NCBI RefSeq assembly: GCF_023546765.1 | Contig: NZ_CP097484.1 | Coordinates: 2,512,001-2,576,000 of the forward strand | DNA: 64,000 bases | Reading direction: 5' to 3' | DNA from: Methylobacterium tardum | Lineage (GTDB): Bacteria > Pseudomonadota > Alphaproteobacteria > Rhizobiales > Beijerinckiaceae | Notes under the pieces: generated by a model | The model's database searches: none | Told to the model about the DNA's origin: nothing | What the model saw: only the letters and a program-made list of their open reading frames with translations | Made by a program: the position numbers and the translations under genes | Shown here: positions 1-9,177 of the stretch, in pieces | Layout: every line of letters starts with the position of its first letter | Position numbering within the stretch: position 1 is the first letter of the stretch

Positions 1-280
1 TCTCAAGGTGCCGGAACGGGCCGTCGATATACTCGGCGACGATCTTGAGGTTCGCCGGATCGAGGGTGACCCGGGTGGTGAAGCGCTCGCGGATCGCCTT
101 GTAGCCCACGCCCATCTCGGCGATCAGGACCTGCCCGCCGTCCGGCATGTCCTGCCGGCGGATCACCCGCAGGGATTCGCAGAGCGGCAGGAACTCGGGG
201 TAGCGCTCCACGTCGGCGACGAGGTCGTACATCTGCTGCGGCGAATGCTTCACCGCGCGGGTGACCCGGAAGGACGGCAT
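1..280 (-). CDS. COQ10/RatA-like START-domain protein (3' end outside window)
   Basis: The reading frame begins at the ATG whose complement is 278-280 and stays open to the window edge, so only about 93 N-terminal residues are seen. The N-terminus (MPSFRVTRAVKHSPQQMYDL, then VADVERYPEFLPLC) is the typical opening of the SRPBCC/START family that includes mitochondrial Coq10 and the bacterial protein annotated as RatA. Family members bind ubiquinone or another hydrophobic ligand; the toxin label given to RatA is not certain for this lineage. The gene lies 15 bases downstream of lipA on the same strand, an association common in alphaproteobacteria, and is probably co-transcribed with it. Confidence 0.8.
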   Translation of the reverse strand, partial: MPSFRVTRAVKHSPQQMYDLVADVERYPEFLPLCESLRVIRRQDMPDGGQVLIAEMGVGYKAIRERFTTRVTLDPANLKIVAEYIDGPFRHLE

Positions 281-295
281 CGTGTTCGGGTTTCC

Positions 296-1279
296 TCAGG
301 CCGAGAGCGCGGGCGACAGTTTGGCCAGACGCGCCGCCTGAAGTCGCGAAAAGTCCTCGCCCGCATGGTGCGACGAACGCGTCAGGGGCGTGGCCGAGAC
401 CAGCAGGAAGCCCTTGGCGTAGGCGGTGGTCTCGTAGGCCTTGAATTCGTCGGGCGGGACGAAGCGCACGACCTCGTGGTGCTTCTTCGAGGGCTGCAGG
501 TACTGGCCGATGGTCAGGAAGTCGACATCGGCCGAGCGCAGGTCGTCCATGAGCTGGACCACCTCGTTCCGCTCCTCGCCGAGCCCGACCATGATTCCGG
601 ACTTGGTGAAGATCGCCGGGTCGAGCTCCTTCACCCGCTGCAGCAGGCGCACCGAGTGGAAGTAGCGGGCGCCGGGCCGCACCGTGAGGTACTTGGCCGG
701 CACGGTCTCGAGGTTGTGGTTGAACACGTCGGGCTTGGCGGCGACCACGACCTCGAGCGCGCCGTCCTTGCGCAGGAAGTCGGGGGTCAGGATCTCCACG
801 GTCGTGCCGGGGCTCGCCCGCCGGATCGCCGCGATGGTGCGGGCGAAGTGCTCGGCGCCGCCATCCTTCAGGTCGTCCCGGTCCACCGAGGTGATGACCA
901 CGTGGTGCAGGCCGAGCTTGGCCACCGAATCGGCGATCTTGTCCGGCTCGCCCAGGTCGAGGGCGTCGGGCAGGCCGGTGCGCACGTTGCAGAAGGCGCA
1001 GGCCCGCGTGCAGGTGTCGCCCATGATCATGAAGGTGGCGTGCCGCTTCTCCCAGCACTCGCCGATATTCGGGCAGCCGGCCTCCTCGCAGACGGTAACG
1101 AGCCCGTGCTCGCGCACGATCTTCTGCGTCTCGCTCCAGGCCTTGGAGCCCGGCGCCTTCACGCGGATCCAGTCCGGCTTCTTGGCCTGGACCGGCTGGT
1201 CGGGCCGGTGCGCCTTCTCGGGATGGCGCAGGCGCGCGGCGCGCGGATCGTTCTTCAGAATGTCGAGGACGATGGCCAT
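296..1279 (-). CDS. lipA: Lipoyl synthase (radical SAM)
   Basis: 327 residues, normal length for LipA. It inserts two sulfur atoms into octanoyl groups on lipoyl-dependent dehydrogenase subunits and the glycine cleavage H protein. Both iron-sulfur cluster motifs are visible: the auxiliary cluster cysteines at about 64, 69 and 75 ([12 protein letters not shown]) and the radical-SAM CxxxCxxC at about 90, 94 and 97 (CTRACAFC). The C-terminal RSSHHAGE matches the conserved Arg-Ser-Ser signature. The start MAIVLDIL is the first ATG in frame; longer readings upstream are in other frames. It is followed closely by the COQ10/RatA-like gene. Confidence 0.96.
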   Translation of the reverse strand: MAIVLDILKNDPRAARLRHPEKAHRPDQPVQAKKPDWIRVKAPGSKAWSETQKIVREHGLVTVCEEAGCPNIGECWEKRHATFMIMGDTCTRACAFCNVRTGLPDALDLGEPDKIADSVAKLGLHHVVITSVDRDDLKDGGAEHFARTIAAIRRASPGTTVEILTPDFLRKDGALEVVVAAKPDVFNHNLETVPAKYLTVRPGARYFHSVRLLQRVKELDPAIFTKSGIMVGLGEERNEVVQLMDDLRSADVDFLTIGQYLQPSKKHHEVVRFVPPDEFKAYETTAYAKGFLLVSATPLTRSSHHAGEDFSRLQAARLAKLSPALSA

Positions 1280-1404
1280 GCCACACCGCGGGGAAGCGCC
1301 CGGGGGCGCGGTCGGGATCGCCCTGACTTAAGGCCCAAGGCCGCGCGCCGCAAACCACCGCGACGCCGGGCCGCCCCGCGGCGGTTGAGGGTGTGGTCGT
1401 TCCG

Positions 1405-2136
1405 TCAGATCCCGAGCGTCCGGACGAACAGTCCGGCCAGCACCGCCCCGACCAGCGGTGCGGCGACGGGGATCAGCGCGTAGCCCCAGTCGGAGGTGCC
1501 CTTTCCGGCGATCGGCAGCACCGCGTGGGCCACGCGCGGCCCCAGGTCGCGGGCGGGGTTGATGGCGTAGCCGGTGGTGCCGCCGAGCGACAGGCCGATG
1601 CCCCAGACCAGCATGCCGACCATGTAGGGCGCGACGGCCCGCGGGATCGCGCTGGTTGAGCCCAGCGTGGTGGTCACGAGGGCGGAGATGGTCAGGATCA
1701 GGAAGAAGGTCGCGATGATCTCGGAGAGCCAGTTGGCCTTCGCGTCCCGGATCGCCGGGCCGGTGCAGAAGCAGGCGAGCTTGAGGCCGGGATCCTGGGT
1801 CGCGCCCCAGTGCGGCAGGTAGTGGAGCCAGACGATCACGGCGCCTACGAAGGCGCCGAGCATCTGGGCCGGGATGTAGGTGGCGAGCTTGCTGTAATCG
1901 CCGGAGCTGACCGCGCCCGCCACAGTGACCGCCGGGTTGATGTGGGCATCGGCGCTGCCGGCGGCGTTGGCCACGAACACGCCGGCGAGGACCGCGAAGG
2001 CCCAGCCCGCCGTGATGGCGATCCAGCCGGCATTCTCGCCCTTGGAATGCTTGAGCAGGGCGCCGGCCACGACGCCGTCGCCGAGCACGATCAAGGTCAT
2101 CGTGCCCAGGAATTCGCCCAGGAAGGGTGATGTCAT
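1405..2136 (-). CDS. glpF: Glycerol uptake facilitator (MIP/aquaglyceroporin)
   Basis: 243 residues with six membrane spans and the two channel motifs of the MIP family, INPAVT around residue 67 and INPARD around residue 193. The Asp directly after the second NPAR is the residue that usually separates glycerol facilitators from water-only aquaporins. The ATG at 2136 is preceded by a purine-rich gggggagacagg; the longer frame upstream runs through a palindromic repeat and is not credible. The gene is last in the glpR-glpD-glpK-glpF series, about 290 bases after glpK, so it supplies glycerol to GlpK. The gap contains repeat copy 1 and could hold its own promoter. Confidence 0.92.
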   Translation of the reverse strand: MTSPFLGEFLGTMTLIVLGDGVVAGALLKHSKGENAGWIAITAGWAFAVLAGVFVANAAGSADAHINPAVTVAGAVSSGDYSKLATYIPAQMLGAFVGAVIVWLHYLPHWGATQDPGLKLACFCTGPAIRDAKANWLSEIIATFFLILTISALVTTTLGSTSAIPRAVAPYMVGMLVWGIGLSLGGTTGYAINPARDLGPRVAHAVLPIAGKGTSDWGYALIPVAAPLVGAVLAGLFVRTLGI

Positions 2137-2240
2137 CGTCCTGTCTCCCCCGTTCGCTGCTTTTTGTAAGAGTCCAAAGCTTGTGCGAGCGTGTGATCGC
2201 CGGAGGCGGTCACTGATATCTGCGCGGATCCCATCCACCT

Positions 2241-2352
2241 CCCTCATCGTGAGGCGCCGAAGCGCAGCGGAGGCCTCGAAGGCGAGCCCCAGGGATCGCG
2301 CGGCTGGCTGAAGCCCTCCTTCGAGGCGGCTTCGCCGCACCTCAGGATGAGG
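2241..2352. repeat. Long imperfect palindrome, family A copy 1 (glpK-glpF gap)
   Basis: An imperfect inverted repeat whose left arm begins ccctcatcgtgagg and whose right arm ends cctcaggatgagg. The arms also pair through GGAGGCCTCGAAGG-type segments and can fold into a hairpin of about 110 bases. Related copies lie at 19424-19539, 44139-44250 and 57253-57363, always between genes. It looks like a REP/MITE-type dispersed element; no coding capacity is seen. Confidence 0.85.
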
Positions 2353-2425
2353 TCGCGGGTGTGATGGAGGTGGTCACGCGGCCCCGGGCCCGCACGCCGT
2401 GCACACGGGCCCGAGGGCGGCGCCG

Positions 2426-3931
2426 TCAATCTTCGTCTGTCTTCCAGTCGAAGGAGCGCTGCACCGCCCGGCTCCAGGCGGCGGCGATGGTCTCGCGCCG
2501 GCCGGCATCCATCTTCGGCGTCCAGCGCTTGTCGACGCCCCAGTTGCGCTTGAGGTCGTCGAGCCCCTTCCAGTAGCCGACCGCGAGACCCGCCGCGTAG
2601 GCGGCGCCGAGCGCGGTGGTCTCGGCCACCTTCGGGCGCACCACCGGCACGTCGAGCATGTCGGCCTGGAACTGCATCAGCGTGTTGTTGGCAACCATGC
2701 CGCCGTCGGCGCGCAACTCCTTGACGGGGATGCCGGAATCCTTGGCCATCGCGTCCAGCACCTCGTGAGTCTGGAAGGCGGTCGCCTCTAGCACCGAGCG
2801 GGCGATGTGGCCGCGGTTGACGTAGCGGGTCAGGCCGATGATCAGGCCGCGGGCGCCCTCGTTCCAGTGCGGCGCGTAGAGGCCCGAGAAGGCCGGCACG
2901 AAGTAGACGCCGCCATTGTCCTCGACCGTGGTGGCGAGCGTCTCGACCTCGGCCGAATCCTTGATCATGTGCAGGTTGTCGCGCAGCCACTGCACCAGGG
3001 CGCCGGTGATGGCAATGGAGCCTTCGAGCGCGTAGGCCGGCTTCTGACCGTCGAGGCGATAGGCCAGCGTGGTGACGAGGCCGGCCTTCGAGGGAACCGG
3101 CTCCTCGCCGGTGTTCATCAGCGCGAAGCAGCCGGTGCCGTAGGTGTTCTTGGCCTCGCCCGGCGCGAAGCAGGTCTGGCCGAACAGGGCGGCCTGCTGG
3201 TCCCCCAGGATGCCGGCGATCGGCACGCCCGCGAACGGCGCCTTGGTCTCACCGTAGACCTCGCTCGGCGAGACGATCTTCGGCAGCATCGCCTTCGGGA
3301 TGCCGAAGGTCTTCAGCATGCCGTCGTCCCATTCCAGGGTCTTGAGCGACATGAGTTGCGTGCGGCTCGCGTTGGTCACGTCGGTGACGTGGAGGCCGCC
3401 CTCGGTGCCGCCGGTGAGGTTCCAGACGAGCCACGTGTCGATGTTGCCGAACAGCACGTCGCCGGCCTCGGCCTTCGCGCGGGCGCCCTCGACATGATCG
3501 AGCAGCCAGCGGAGCTTGAGCCCGGAGAAGTAGCTCGCCAGCGGCAGGCCGGTGAGGTCGCGGAACCGGTCGCGGCCGCCGTCGCGGGCGAACTCGGCCA
3601 CCAGCCGGTCGTTGCGGGTATCCTGCCAGACCAGCGCGTTGTGCAGCGGCTTGCCGGTCGTCCGGTCCCAGATCAGCGTCGTTTCGCGCTGGTTGGTGAT
3701 GCCGACCGCCGCGAGATCCGAGGGCTGGAGCCCGCCCTTCTCCAGCGCCTCGCGCATCACGCTCTGCGTCTTTGTCCAGATCTCCGTGGCGTCATGCTCG
3801 ACATGGCCGGGCGCCGGGTAGATCTGCGCGTGCTCGGCCTGGGCGAGCGCGATCACGCTGCCCTCCCGGTCGAACACGATGAAGCGGCTGCTGGTTGTGC
3901 CCTGGTCGATGGCCCCGACGTAACGGCTCAT
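2426..3931 (-). CDS. glpK: Glycerol kinase
   Basis: 501 residues, full length for the FGGY-family glycerol kinases. It phosphorylates glycerol to sn-glycerol 3-phosphate using ATP. The N-terminal phosphate-1 loop [10 protein letters not shown] (residues 8-17) and the FGGY signature region with [10 protein letters not shown] and, further on, the C-terminal ADGGMVANN segment are all visible. The ATG at 3931 follows ggggaggg. It sits 54 bases after glpD and upstream of glpF, so the product is passed directly to GlpD. Context and motifs agree; no sign of damage. Confidence 0.97.
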   Translation of the reverse strand: MSRYVGAIDQGTTSSRFIVFDREGSVIALAQAEHAQIYPAPGHVEHDATEIWTKTQSVMREALEKGGLQPSDLAAVGITNQRETTLIWDRTTGKPLHNALVWQDTRNDRLVAEFARDGGRDRFRDLTGLPLASYFSGLKLRWLLDHVEGARAKAEAGDVLFGNIDTWLVWNLTGGTEGGLHVTDVTNASRTQLMSLKTLEWDDGMLKTFGIPKAMLPKIVSPSEVYGETKAPFAGVPIAGILGDQQAALFGQTCFAPGEAKNTYGTGCFALMNTGEEPVPSKAGLVTTLAYRLDGQKPAYALEGSIAITGALVQWLRDNLHMIKDSAEVETLATTVEDNGGVYFVPAFSGLYAPHWNEGARGLIIGLTRYVNRGHIARSVLEATAFQTHEVLDAMAKDSGIPVKELRADGGMVANNTLMQFQADMLDVPVVRPKVAETTALGAAYAAGLAVGYWKGLDDLKRNWGVDKRWTPKMDAGRRETIAAAWSRAVQRSFDWKTDED

Positions 3932-3985
3932 CGTTCCCTCCCCTGTTATGCCCGGCCGGTCTGCGCCGGAACGGGTCCGAAATCG

Positions 3986-5518
3986 TCAGGCCGCCTCGGC
4001 CCTGCGATCGAGATAGGCGGCCAGGCGCGCGGCGCTCTCCGGGCTCGTGCGCAAGCCGAGCTTCGAGCGGCGCCACAGGATGTCGTCGGCGGTGACCGCC
4101 CATTCCTCGGTGCGCAGGTAATCGACCTCGGCCGCCGTCAGCCCGCCGTCGAAGGCCTCGCCGAGATCCGCCATGGACTGCGCCGTTCCGACGATGTCCC
4201 GGGCCCGGGTGCCGTAGGCGCGGGCGAGGCGCCGGGCGGTCTCGTCGGGCAGGAACGGCTTCTCGGCCTTCAACTTGGCGAGGAACTGGTCGAAGTCGGC
4301 GTCCTTCATGGCGCCGCCGGGCAGGACCGCGTCCCCGGTCCAGGCCTTCTTCAGATGCGGGAAATACGGCTTCAGCTTCTCCAGCGCGTGCTCGGCGAGC
4401 CGCCGGTAGGTCGTGATCTTGCCGCCGAAGACCGAGAGCACCGCGGCCTTCCCGCCCTGGTCCTCGACGTCGAGGACGTAGTCGCGGGTCACCGCGGAGG
4501 CGTTCTCGGCCGCGTCGTCGTAGAGCGGGCGCACGCCCGAGTAGCTCCAGACCACGTCGGCTGGCGTGATCTTGGTGTCGAACGAGCGGTTGATGCAGCC
4601 GCAGAGGTAGTCGGTCTCGGCGTCCGAGATCGAGACCGGGCCGGGCTCTCCGTCGTAGGGCACGTCGGTGGTGCCGATCAGCGTGAAGTCCCGCTCGTAG
4701 GGGATCGCGAAGATGATGCGCTTGTCGGGCTGCTGCAGGATGTAGGCCTGATCGCCCTCGAACAGGCGCTTCACCACGATGTGGCTGCCCTTGATCAGAC
4801 GCACCGCCGCGCGGCTGTTGATCCCGAGCGTGCCTCCGAGCGTGGCGCTCACCCAGGGGCCGGCGGCGTTGACCACGGCCTTCGCCCGGATGGTCCGCTC
4901 GGCCCCGCCGCGCTCATCGCGCAGCGTCGCGACCCAGCCGTCACCCTCGCGCCGCGCCGAGACGACGCCGGTGCGGGTCAGCACCGTGGCACCGCGCTCG
5001 CGGGCATCCATGGCGTTCAGCACCACGAGGCGGCTGTCCTCCACCCAGCAGTCGGAATAGACGAAGCCCCGGTTCAGGCGCTTCTGCAGCGGGGCGCCGT
5101 AGGCGGAACTGCGCAGGTCGATTCCATGCGAGCCCGGCAGGGTCCGCAGCCGCGCGAGATGGTCGTAGAGGAACAGGCCGAGCCGCAGCATCCAGGCCGG
5201 GCGCAGGCCCTCGTCATGGGGCAGGACGAAGCGCAGCGGCCAGATCACGTGCGGGGCGAGCCGCAGCAGCCGCTCGCGCTCGGCCAGCGCCTCCCGGACG
5301 AGGCGGAACTCGTAATATTCGAGGTAGCGGAGGCCGCCGTGAATCAGCTTCGCCGAGGATGAGGAGGTGAAGCCGGCCAGATCGCCGCGCTCGGCCAGCA
5401 GGACCGACAGGCCGCGGCCGGCCGCATCCCGGGCGATGCCTGTGCCGTTGATGCCGCCGCCGACGACCAGAAGATCGTAGGCGTCGGACGGCTCGGGCTG
5501 GCGCGTTGCTGCCGCCAT
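3986..5518 (-). CDS. glpD: Aerobic glycerol-3-phosphate dehydrogenase (FAD)
   Basis: 510 residues. The N-terminus has the FAD-binding Rossmann motif DLLVVGGGINGTGIARD (about residues 15-31), followed by the GGLRYLEYYEF segment conserved in GlpD. The enzyme oxidises glycerol 3-phosphate to dihydroxyacetone phosphate at the membrane and passes electrons to ubiquinone. The ATG at 5518 has a gaggaggaacc ribosome-binding site. It lies between glpR (84 bases upstream) and glpK. A candidate GlpR operator lies in the glpR-glpD gap, suggesting glycerol 3-phosphate control of this promoter. Confidence 0.96.
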   Translation of the reverse strand: MAAATRQPEPSDAYDLLVVGGGINGTGIARDAAGRGLSVLLAERGDLAGFTSSSSAKLIHGGLRYLEYYEFRLVREALAERERLLRLAPHVIWPLRFVLPHDEGLRPAWMLRLGLFLYDHLARLRTLPGSHGIDLRSSAYGAPLQKRLNRGFVYSDCWVEDSRLVVLNAMDARERGATVLTRTGVVSARREGDGWVATLRDERGGAERTIRAKAVVNAAGPWVSATLGGTLGINSRAAVRLIKGSHIVVKRLFEGDQAYILQQPDKRIIFAIPYERDFTLIGTTDVPYDGEPGPVSISDAETDYLCGCINRSFDTKITPADVVWSYSGVRPLYDDAAENASAVTRDYVLDVEDQGGKAAVLSVFGGKITTYRRLAEHALEKLKPYFPHLKKAWTGDAVLPGGAMKDADFDQFLAKLKAEKPFLPDETARRLARAYGTRARDIVGTAQSMADLGEAFDGGLTAAEVDYLRTEEWAVTADDILWRRSKLGLRTSPESAARLAAYLDRRAEAA

Positions 5519-5574
5519 GGTTCCTCCTCTCCCGCCCTGGCGGCGGGTTGGAGATATATTGAGCCTGCCACGGA

Positions 5575-5604
5575 TTTTCGCAAGCGAAAAAACGAGTGTT
5601 CGTT
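5575..5604. promoter_or_regulatory. Candidate GlpR operator pair in the glpR-glpD gap
   Basis: TTTTCG-caag-CGAAAA (5575-5590) is a perfect 6+6 inverted repeat with a TTCG-N4-CGAA core, directly followed by a second dyad AACGA-gtgt-TCGTT (5591-5604). The TCG-N4-CGA core resembles E. coli GlpR boxes. The site is about 60 bases upstream of the glpD start and touches the 3' end of glpR. Assignment is inferred from symmetry and context. Confidence 0.55.
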
Positions 5605-6424
5605 AGGGTTCGCGACCGCTCTCGGCCACGGCCAGCGTGACGCCCTGGCGCTCCATCAATGCGACGATCTCGGCGGGCGGCGTCCGGTCGGTGAAGAAGG
5701 TGTCGACCTGGTCCAGCCGCCCGACCTGGACCATCGGACGGCGGGTGAACTTGGTGTGGTCGGCGACCAGGAAGGTTTTCCGCGCATGCGCCAGGATGGT
5801 CTTCGTCGCGCGAACCTCTTCGTAATCGTAGTCGAGGAGCGCCCCGTCGGCGTCGATGCCGCTGATCCCGATCACCGCCACGTCGACGCGGAACTGGCTG
5901 AGCGTGTCGCAGGTGAGCTGGCCGAGCACCGCGCCGTCGCGGTTGCGCACGGTGCCGCCGGCCACCACGATGCGGAACTCCGTCAATTCCGCCAACGAGA
6001 TCGCGACGTTGAGGTTGTTGGTGATGATGCTGAGATCGTCGTGACGGGTCAGCTCTCGGGCGACCGCCTCCGGCGTCGTGCCGATGTTGATGAAGACTGA
6101 GCAGTGCGACGGGATCCGGCTTGCCGCCAAGCGACCGATCCGGGTCTTCTCCGGCAGCAGGGTCACGCGCCGGTCGGCATAGTCGATGTTCTCGACGCTC
6201 GACGGCAGGCCGCCGCCGCCCCGGTAGCGTTCGAGGCGGCCCTCGGCGCTCAATTCGTTGAGGTCGCGCCGGATCGTCTGGACGGTGACGCCGAACTGCG
6301 CCGCCAAGGCCTCGATGGTGACAAAGCCCCGCTGGCGTACCGACGCCACGATGGCGCTGCGCCGCCCCTCGACACCGGTCGCCTCGATCCTGTCCTCGGA
6401 TCTCCGGTCGAGCGGTCGTGACAT
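5603..6424 (-). CDS. glpR: DeoR-family repressor of the glycerol regulon
   Basis: 273 residues from the ATG at 6424, chosen because it follows a clear gggaggatcg; an upstream ATG at 6454 would add ten residues but lacks such a site. The N-terminal DeoR helix-turn-helix is visible (RRSAIVASVRQRGFVTIEAL, then TVQTIRRDLNEL, about residues 20-60). The C-terminal DeoR sugar-phosphate sensor domain contains INIGTTPEAVAREL and ADHTKFTRRPM. Being adjacent to glpD, glpK and glpF it most likely binds glycerol 3-phosphate and represses this set. A matching inverted repeat lies upstream of its own start, implying autoregulation. Confidence 0.9.
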   Translation of the reverse strand: MSRPLDRRSEDRIEATGVEGRRSAIVASVRQRGFVTIEALAAQFGVTVQTIRRDLNELSAEGRLERYRGGGGLPSSVENIDYADRRVTLLPEKTRIGRLAASRIPSHCSVFINIGTTPEAVARELTRHDDLSIITNNLNVAISLAELTEFRIVVAGGTVRNRDGAVLGQLTCDTLSQFRVDVAVIGISGIDADGALLDYDYEEVRATKTILAHARKTFLVADHTKFTRRPMVQVGRLDQVDTFFTDRTPPAEIVALMERQGVTLAVAESGREP

Positions 6425-6477
6425 CGATCCTCCCAGCGGTTCCCCGCTCCCCAAGTACCCTACCGCTGATCGAACCG

Positions 6478-6493
6478 TGTTCGTTTCCGAACA
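6478..6493. promoter_or_regulatory. Candidate GlpR operator upstream of glpR
   Basis: TGTTCG-tttc-CGAACA is a perfect 6+6 inverted repeat with the same TTCG-N4-CGAA core as the site at 5575-5590. It lies 54 bases upstream of the chosen glpR start. Two copies of the same dyad flanking a DeoR regulator argue for autoregulation. Confidence 0.55.
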
Positions 6494-6612
6494 TCCTTCG
6501 GTCGATGCCGGGTTCGCAGGAGCTTGAACCCCCTGTCGTGTCCGGCAACCGGCGAGCGGGTTGCATTATGCTGCTTGGCTGCTCCGCCGGCTTCTGGCCT
6601 GTGAACAGGCAC

Positions 6613-6642
6613 AAAAAAGGCCTGCCGCAGTCGCGACAGGCC
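6613..6642 (-). terminator. Rho-independent terminator after the Met/His-rich gene
   Basis: On the minus strand GGCCTGtCGC-gact-GCGgCAGGCC is followed by six T residues. It lies 47 bases after the stop of the gene at 6689-6934 and separates it from glpR. Confidence 0.85.
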
Positions 6643-6688
6643 AAACCGTATGGGCGGCGCCGCTCAGCGCGACGAGGCCCGACGGTGA

Positions 6689-6934
6689 TTACATGTGATG
6701 GCGCATCCGGCGGTGATGCTTCATCATCCGCTTGTGCTTCATGCGCTTGCGCATCATCGGCCGGGCCGTCGGGGCGGCACCCTGCTCCATCGCGGCGCCT
6801 TCCGCTGCCCGCTCCATGCCGCCGCGCGGGCCACCGGCCTGCGAGCCGGAGGAATTGTAGGGCGAGTTGCCCTGGGCGTAGGCGGAGCCCGCGAGCAGCG
6901 TCAGCGACGCGGCAGCGATCAGAAGTTTCTTCAT
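6689..6934 (-). CDS. Small exported Met/His/Arg-rich protein
   Basis: 81 residues from the ATG at 6934. Residues 1-21 form a clear Sec signal peptide (MKKLLIAAASLTLLAGSAYA, cut after AYA). The mature part begins QGNSPYNSSG and ends in a run dense in Met, His, Lys and Arg (MMRKRMKHKRMMKHHRRMRHHM has 5 His and 6 Met in 22 residues; quoted here only as composition). No family is recognised. Such tails can bind metals or nucleic acid, but this is composition only. It has its own terminator and is probably a single-gene transcript. Confidence 0.7.
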   Translation of the reverse strand: MKKLLIAAASLTLLAGSAYAQGNSPYNSSGSQAGGPRGGMERAAEGAAMEQGAAPTARPMMRKRMKHKRMMKHHRRMRHHM

Positions 6935-7136
6935 CGTCAATCCCTGGCGTAGACCGGCGCAGGCGAGGCCGCGCACCTCGTCAGGTGCGATTCCGCTGCG
7001 TCGGAAAATAAGCGGCTCAGACAAGACTTGGTTCCGCCTGAACATGCGCCTCGGACCCGATCATTGCCGGGAGCGTTAACACGGCCTATGTCGCGAGCCG
7101 TCCCGGTTCGGCCGCGACCGGATAAGGGGGGAGCGA

Positions 7137-7637
7137 GTGGCGGTGGCCAGCAACGGTTCGGCCTATCTCGTCCTCGACGTTGCCGGCACGCCCTGCGCCC
7201 TGCCCCGTGCGGCCGTGGCCGAGGTTCTGCCGCTTCCGGATCTGCACAATCCGCCCGCTGCCGGGGGATGGCTCATCGGTTTCCTTAATCTCGGCGGCGC
7301 GCCCGTCCCGGTCATCGACTTGGCCGCTCTGCTCGGCCTGCGCCCGGCCGTGTCGGCGGCCGGCCTCTACGCGCACCTCGTCCTCACCCGCGCCGCGCCG
7401 CACGCCTATCTCGTGGATCGGGCCGCCGACCTCGTGACCGTCCCCGAGGCCGCGATCCGGCCGGTCGAGGCGGAGGAGACGCTCAACGGCTGTGTCGCGG
7501 CCGAACTCGTCCTCGGCGACCGCCTCATCCACGCGCTCGCGCCGGAGCGGCTCCTGACCGCGCAGGAACAGGCCCGGGTCACCGCGCTGTCGCAGGCCGC
7601 CGCCGAACGGCTCGCCGCGCTGCCGCAGACCGCCTGA
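7137..7637 (+). CDS. CheW-like adaptor (WspB-like position)
   Basis: 166 residues starting at GTG 7137, which follows a strong aaggggggagcga. It is a single CheW domain: the opening YLVLDVAGTPCALPRAAVAEVLPLP and the GFLNLGGAPVPVIDLAALLG core match the family. CheW proteins couple a chemoreceptor to the CheA kinase. It is the first gene of the operon; cheR begins 7 bases after its stop. The position in front of a CheR-TPR gene parallels WspB in the Pseudomonas Wsp system. Confidence 0.88.
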   Translation: MAVASNGSAYLVLDVAGTPCALPRAAVAEVLPLPDLHNPPAAGGWLIGFLNLGGAPVPVIDLAALLGLRPAVSAAGLYAHLVLTRAAPHAYLVDRAADLVTVPEAAIRPVEAEETLNGCVAAELVLGDRLIHALAPERLLTAQEQARVTALSQAAAERLAALPQTA

Positions 7638-7644
7638 CCGCCCG

Positions 7645-9177
7645 ATGCCACGTTCGGGTACGCCCCGCCCCGATCCGGGTGCCGACCCGGCCTATGCCGC
7701 GCTGAAGGCACGGATCATCGCGCGCACCGGCCACCATTACTACATCGACAAGGACGATCTGCTGATCGAGCGCCTGCGCCGGCGCTTCCGCGCATCCGGC
7801 GCCACCGACTGCGCCGCCTATGCCGCCCTCCTGTCGGATGGCGCCCAGGGCGAGGCGGAATGGGCGCGTCTCGAGGCGGAGATCACCGTCGGGGAGACCT
7901 TCTTCTTCCGCTACGCCGAGCAGTTCCAGGCGTTGCGGGAGACGATCCTGCCGGCGCTGATCGACGCACGGGCTTCCGAGCGCTCGCTGCGGATCTGGAG
8001 CGCGGGCTGCTCCACGGGGGCCGAGCCCTATTCCCTGGCGATCCTGGTGCGGGAGCTTCTCGGGGAGGCGCTGCCCGACTGGCGGATCGCGATCCTCGGC
8101 ACCGATATCAGCACGGAGGCGCTGGCGACGGCGCGCGCCGCCGAGTACGGCCGCTGGGCCCTGCGCACGATGCCGCCGGAGGACCGGCTGCGCTACTTCA
8201 CCCGGCTTCCGCCTGCCCCCGGGATCCGGCGCGAGGGCGGCTATGCCCTGAGGCCGGAATTTCGCACATTGGTGCGGTTCGAGCGCGGCAACCTCCTGAC
8301 GCTCACCGAGCCCGGACCACCGCAGGGCGAAGTGTTCGATCTTATCCTGTGCCGGAACGTGCTGATCTATTTCGACGCCCGTACCGTCAGCGCCGTGGTG
8401 CGCGGCCTCAGCAGCAGGCTGCGGGACGATGGCTGGCTGCTGCTCGGCCATGCCGAGCCGAGCCCGGCTTTCGCGTCCTTCCTCGCACCCGTCAGCTTGC
8501 CCGGCACGGTGGTCTACCGCCGCCTCGTCGAGGCGCTGCCGCCACCCCCAGCCGCTCCGATCCCGATCATCGTCGAAGCACCGGCGGTGCCGCATGGACG
8601 CGCCCCCGCCAGCCCGGATGACGCGGCCGCGCTTGCTCTGGAAGACGCACGTCCGCCCGGCCAGGGCCGCGCGCCGGCCTCGCGCGCGAAGCCGACGAGC
8701 GAGCCGGCCGGCGAGGCCCCGGAGGAAGCGGATCCTCGCGCCGAGACGGCGTCTTCAAGCGATATCGACACGATCCGCGCCCTGGCGGATGCGGGCGAGA
8801 CCGGCGCAGCCTGGCGGGCGCTGCGCGCCGCCCTCGATCGAGATCCCACCGATCCGGCCCTGCGCTTCTACGAGGGCCTGCTCGCCCGCACCCTCGGGCG
8901 TGACGCGGAGGCCGAGCGCGCGCTGCGGGCGGCGCTCTATCTCGACCGGGCCTTCGTGATGGCCCATTACCATCTCGGCCTGTTGCTCCTCGGCTTGGGC
9001 CGCCCCGACGAGGCCGCCCGCGCCCTCGACAATGCCATTGCCCTGAGCCAAGCCCTCGGGCCGGATACCGAGCTGCCCGAGGGGGACGGCGCGTCCGCCG
9101 GCGAGGTCGCGGCCGGCGCGGCGGCAGCCCGCGCCGGTCTCGTACGTGGCCGCGGCGCCGACCGCAGGAGTTCCTGA
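7645..9177 (+). CDS. cheR: CheR methyltransferase with C-terminal TPR (WspC-like)
   Basis: 510 residues. The first ~275 residues form a CheR SAM-dependent methyltransferase: the AdoMet motif SAGCSTGAEPYSLA, ILGTDIST, and the CRNVLIYFD motif are present. It methylates glutamates of the linked receptor. A low-complexity Pro/Ala linker (about 290-370) leads to a TPR-like region near residues 375-455 (LRAALDRDPTDPALRFYEGLL, then RALRAALYLDRAFVMAHYHL). CheR-TPR proteins are typical of Wsp-like clusters rather than swimming chemotaxis. Its stop overlaps the ATG of the next cheW by one base. Confidence 0.92.
   Translation: MPRSGTPRPDPGADPAYAALKARIIARTGHHYYIDKDDLLIERLRRRFRASGATDCAAYAALLSDGAQGEAEWARLEAEITVGETFFFRYAEQFQALRETILPALIDARASERSLRIWSAGCSTGAEPYSLAILVRELLGEALPDWRIAILGTDISTEALATARAAEYGRWALRTMPPEDRLRYFTRLPPAPGIRREGGYALRPEFRTLVRFERGNLLTLTEPGPPQGEVFDLILCRNVLIYFDARTVSAVVRGLSSRLRDDGWLLLGHAEPSPAFASFLAPVSLPGTVVYRRLVEALPPPPAAPIPIIVEAPAVPHGRAPASPDDAAALALEDARPPGQGRAPASRAKPTSEPAGEAPEEADPRAETASSSDIDTIRALADAGETGAAWRALRAALDRDPTDPALRFYEGLLARTLGRDAEAERALRAALYLDRAFVMAHYHLGLLLLGLGRPDEAARALDNAIALSQALGPDTELPEGDGASAGEVAAGAAAARAGLVRGRGADRRSS

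Noticed and set aside
2807..5362. 851-residue plus-strand frame opposite glpK and glpD
   Set aside because: Antisense shadow of two well-supported genes with no domain and no ribosome-binding site.
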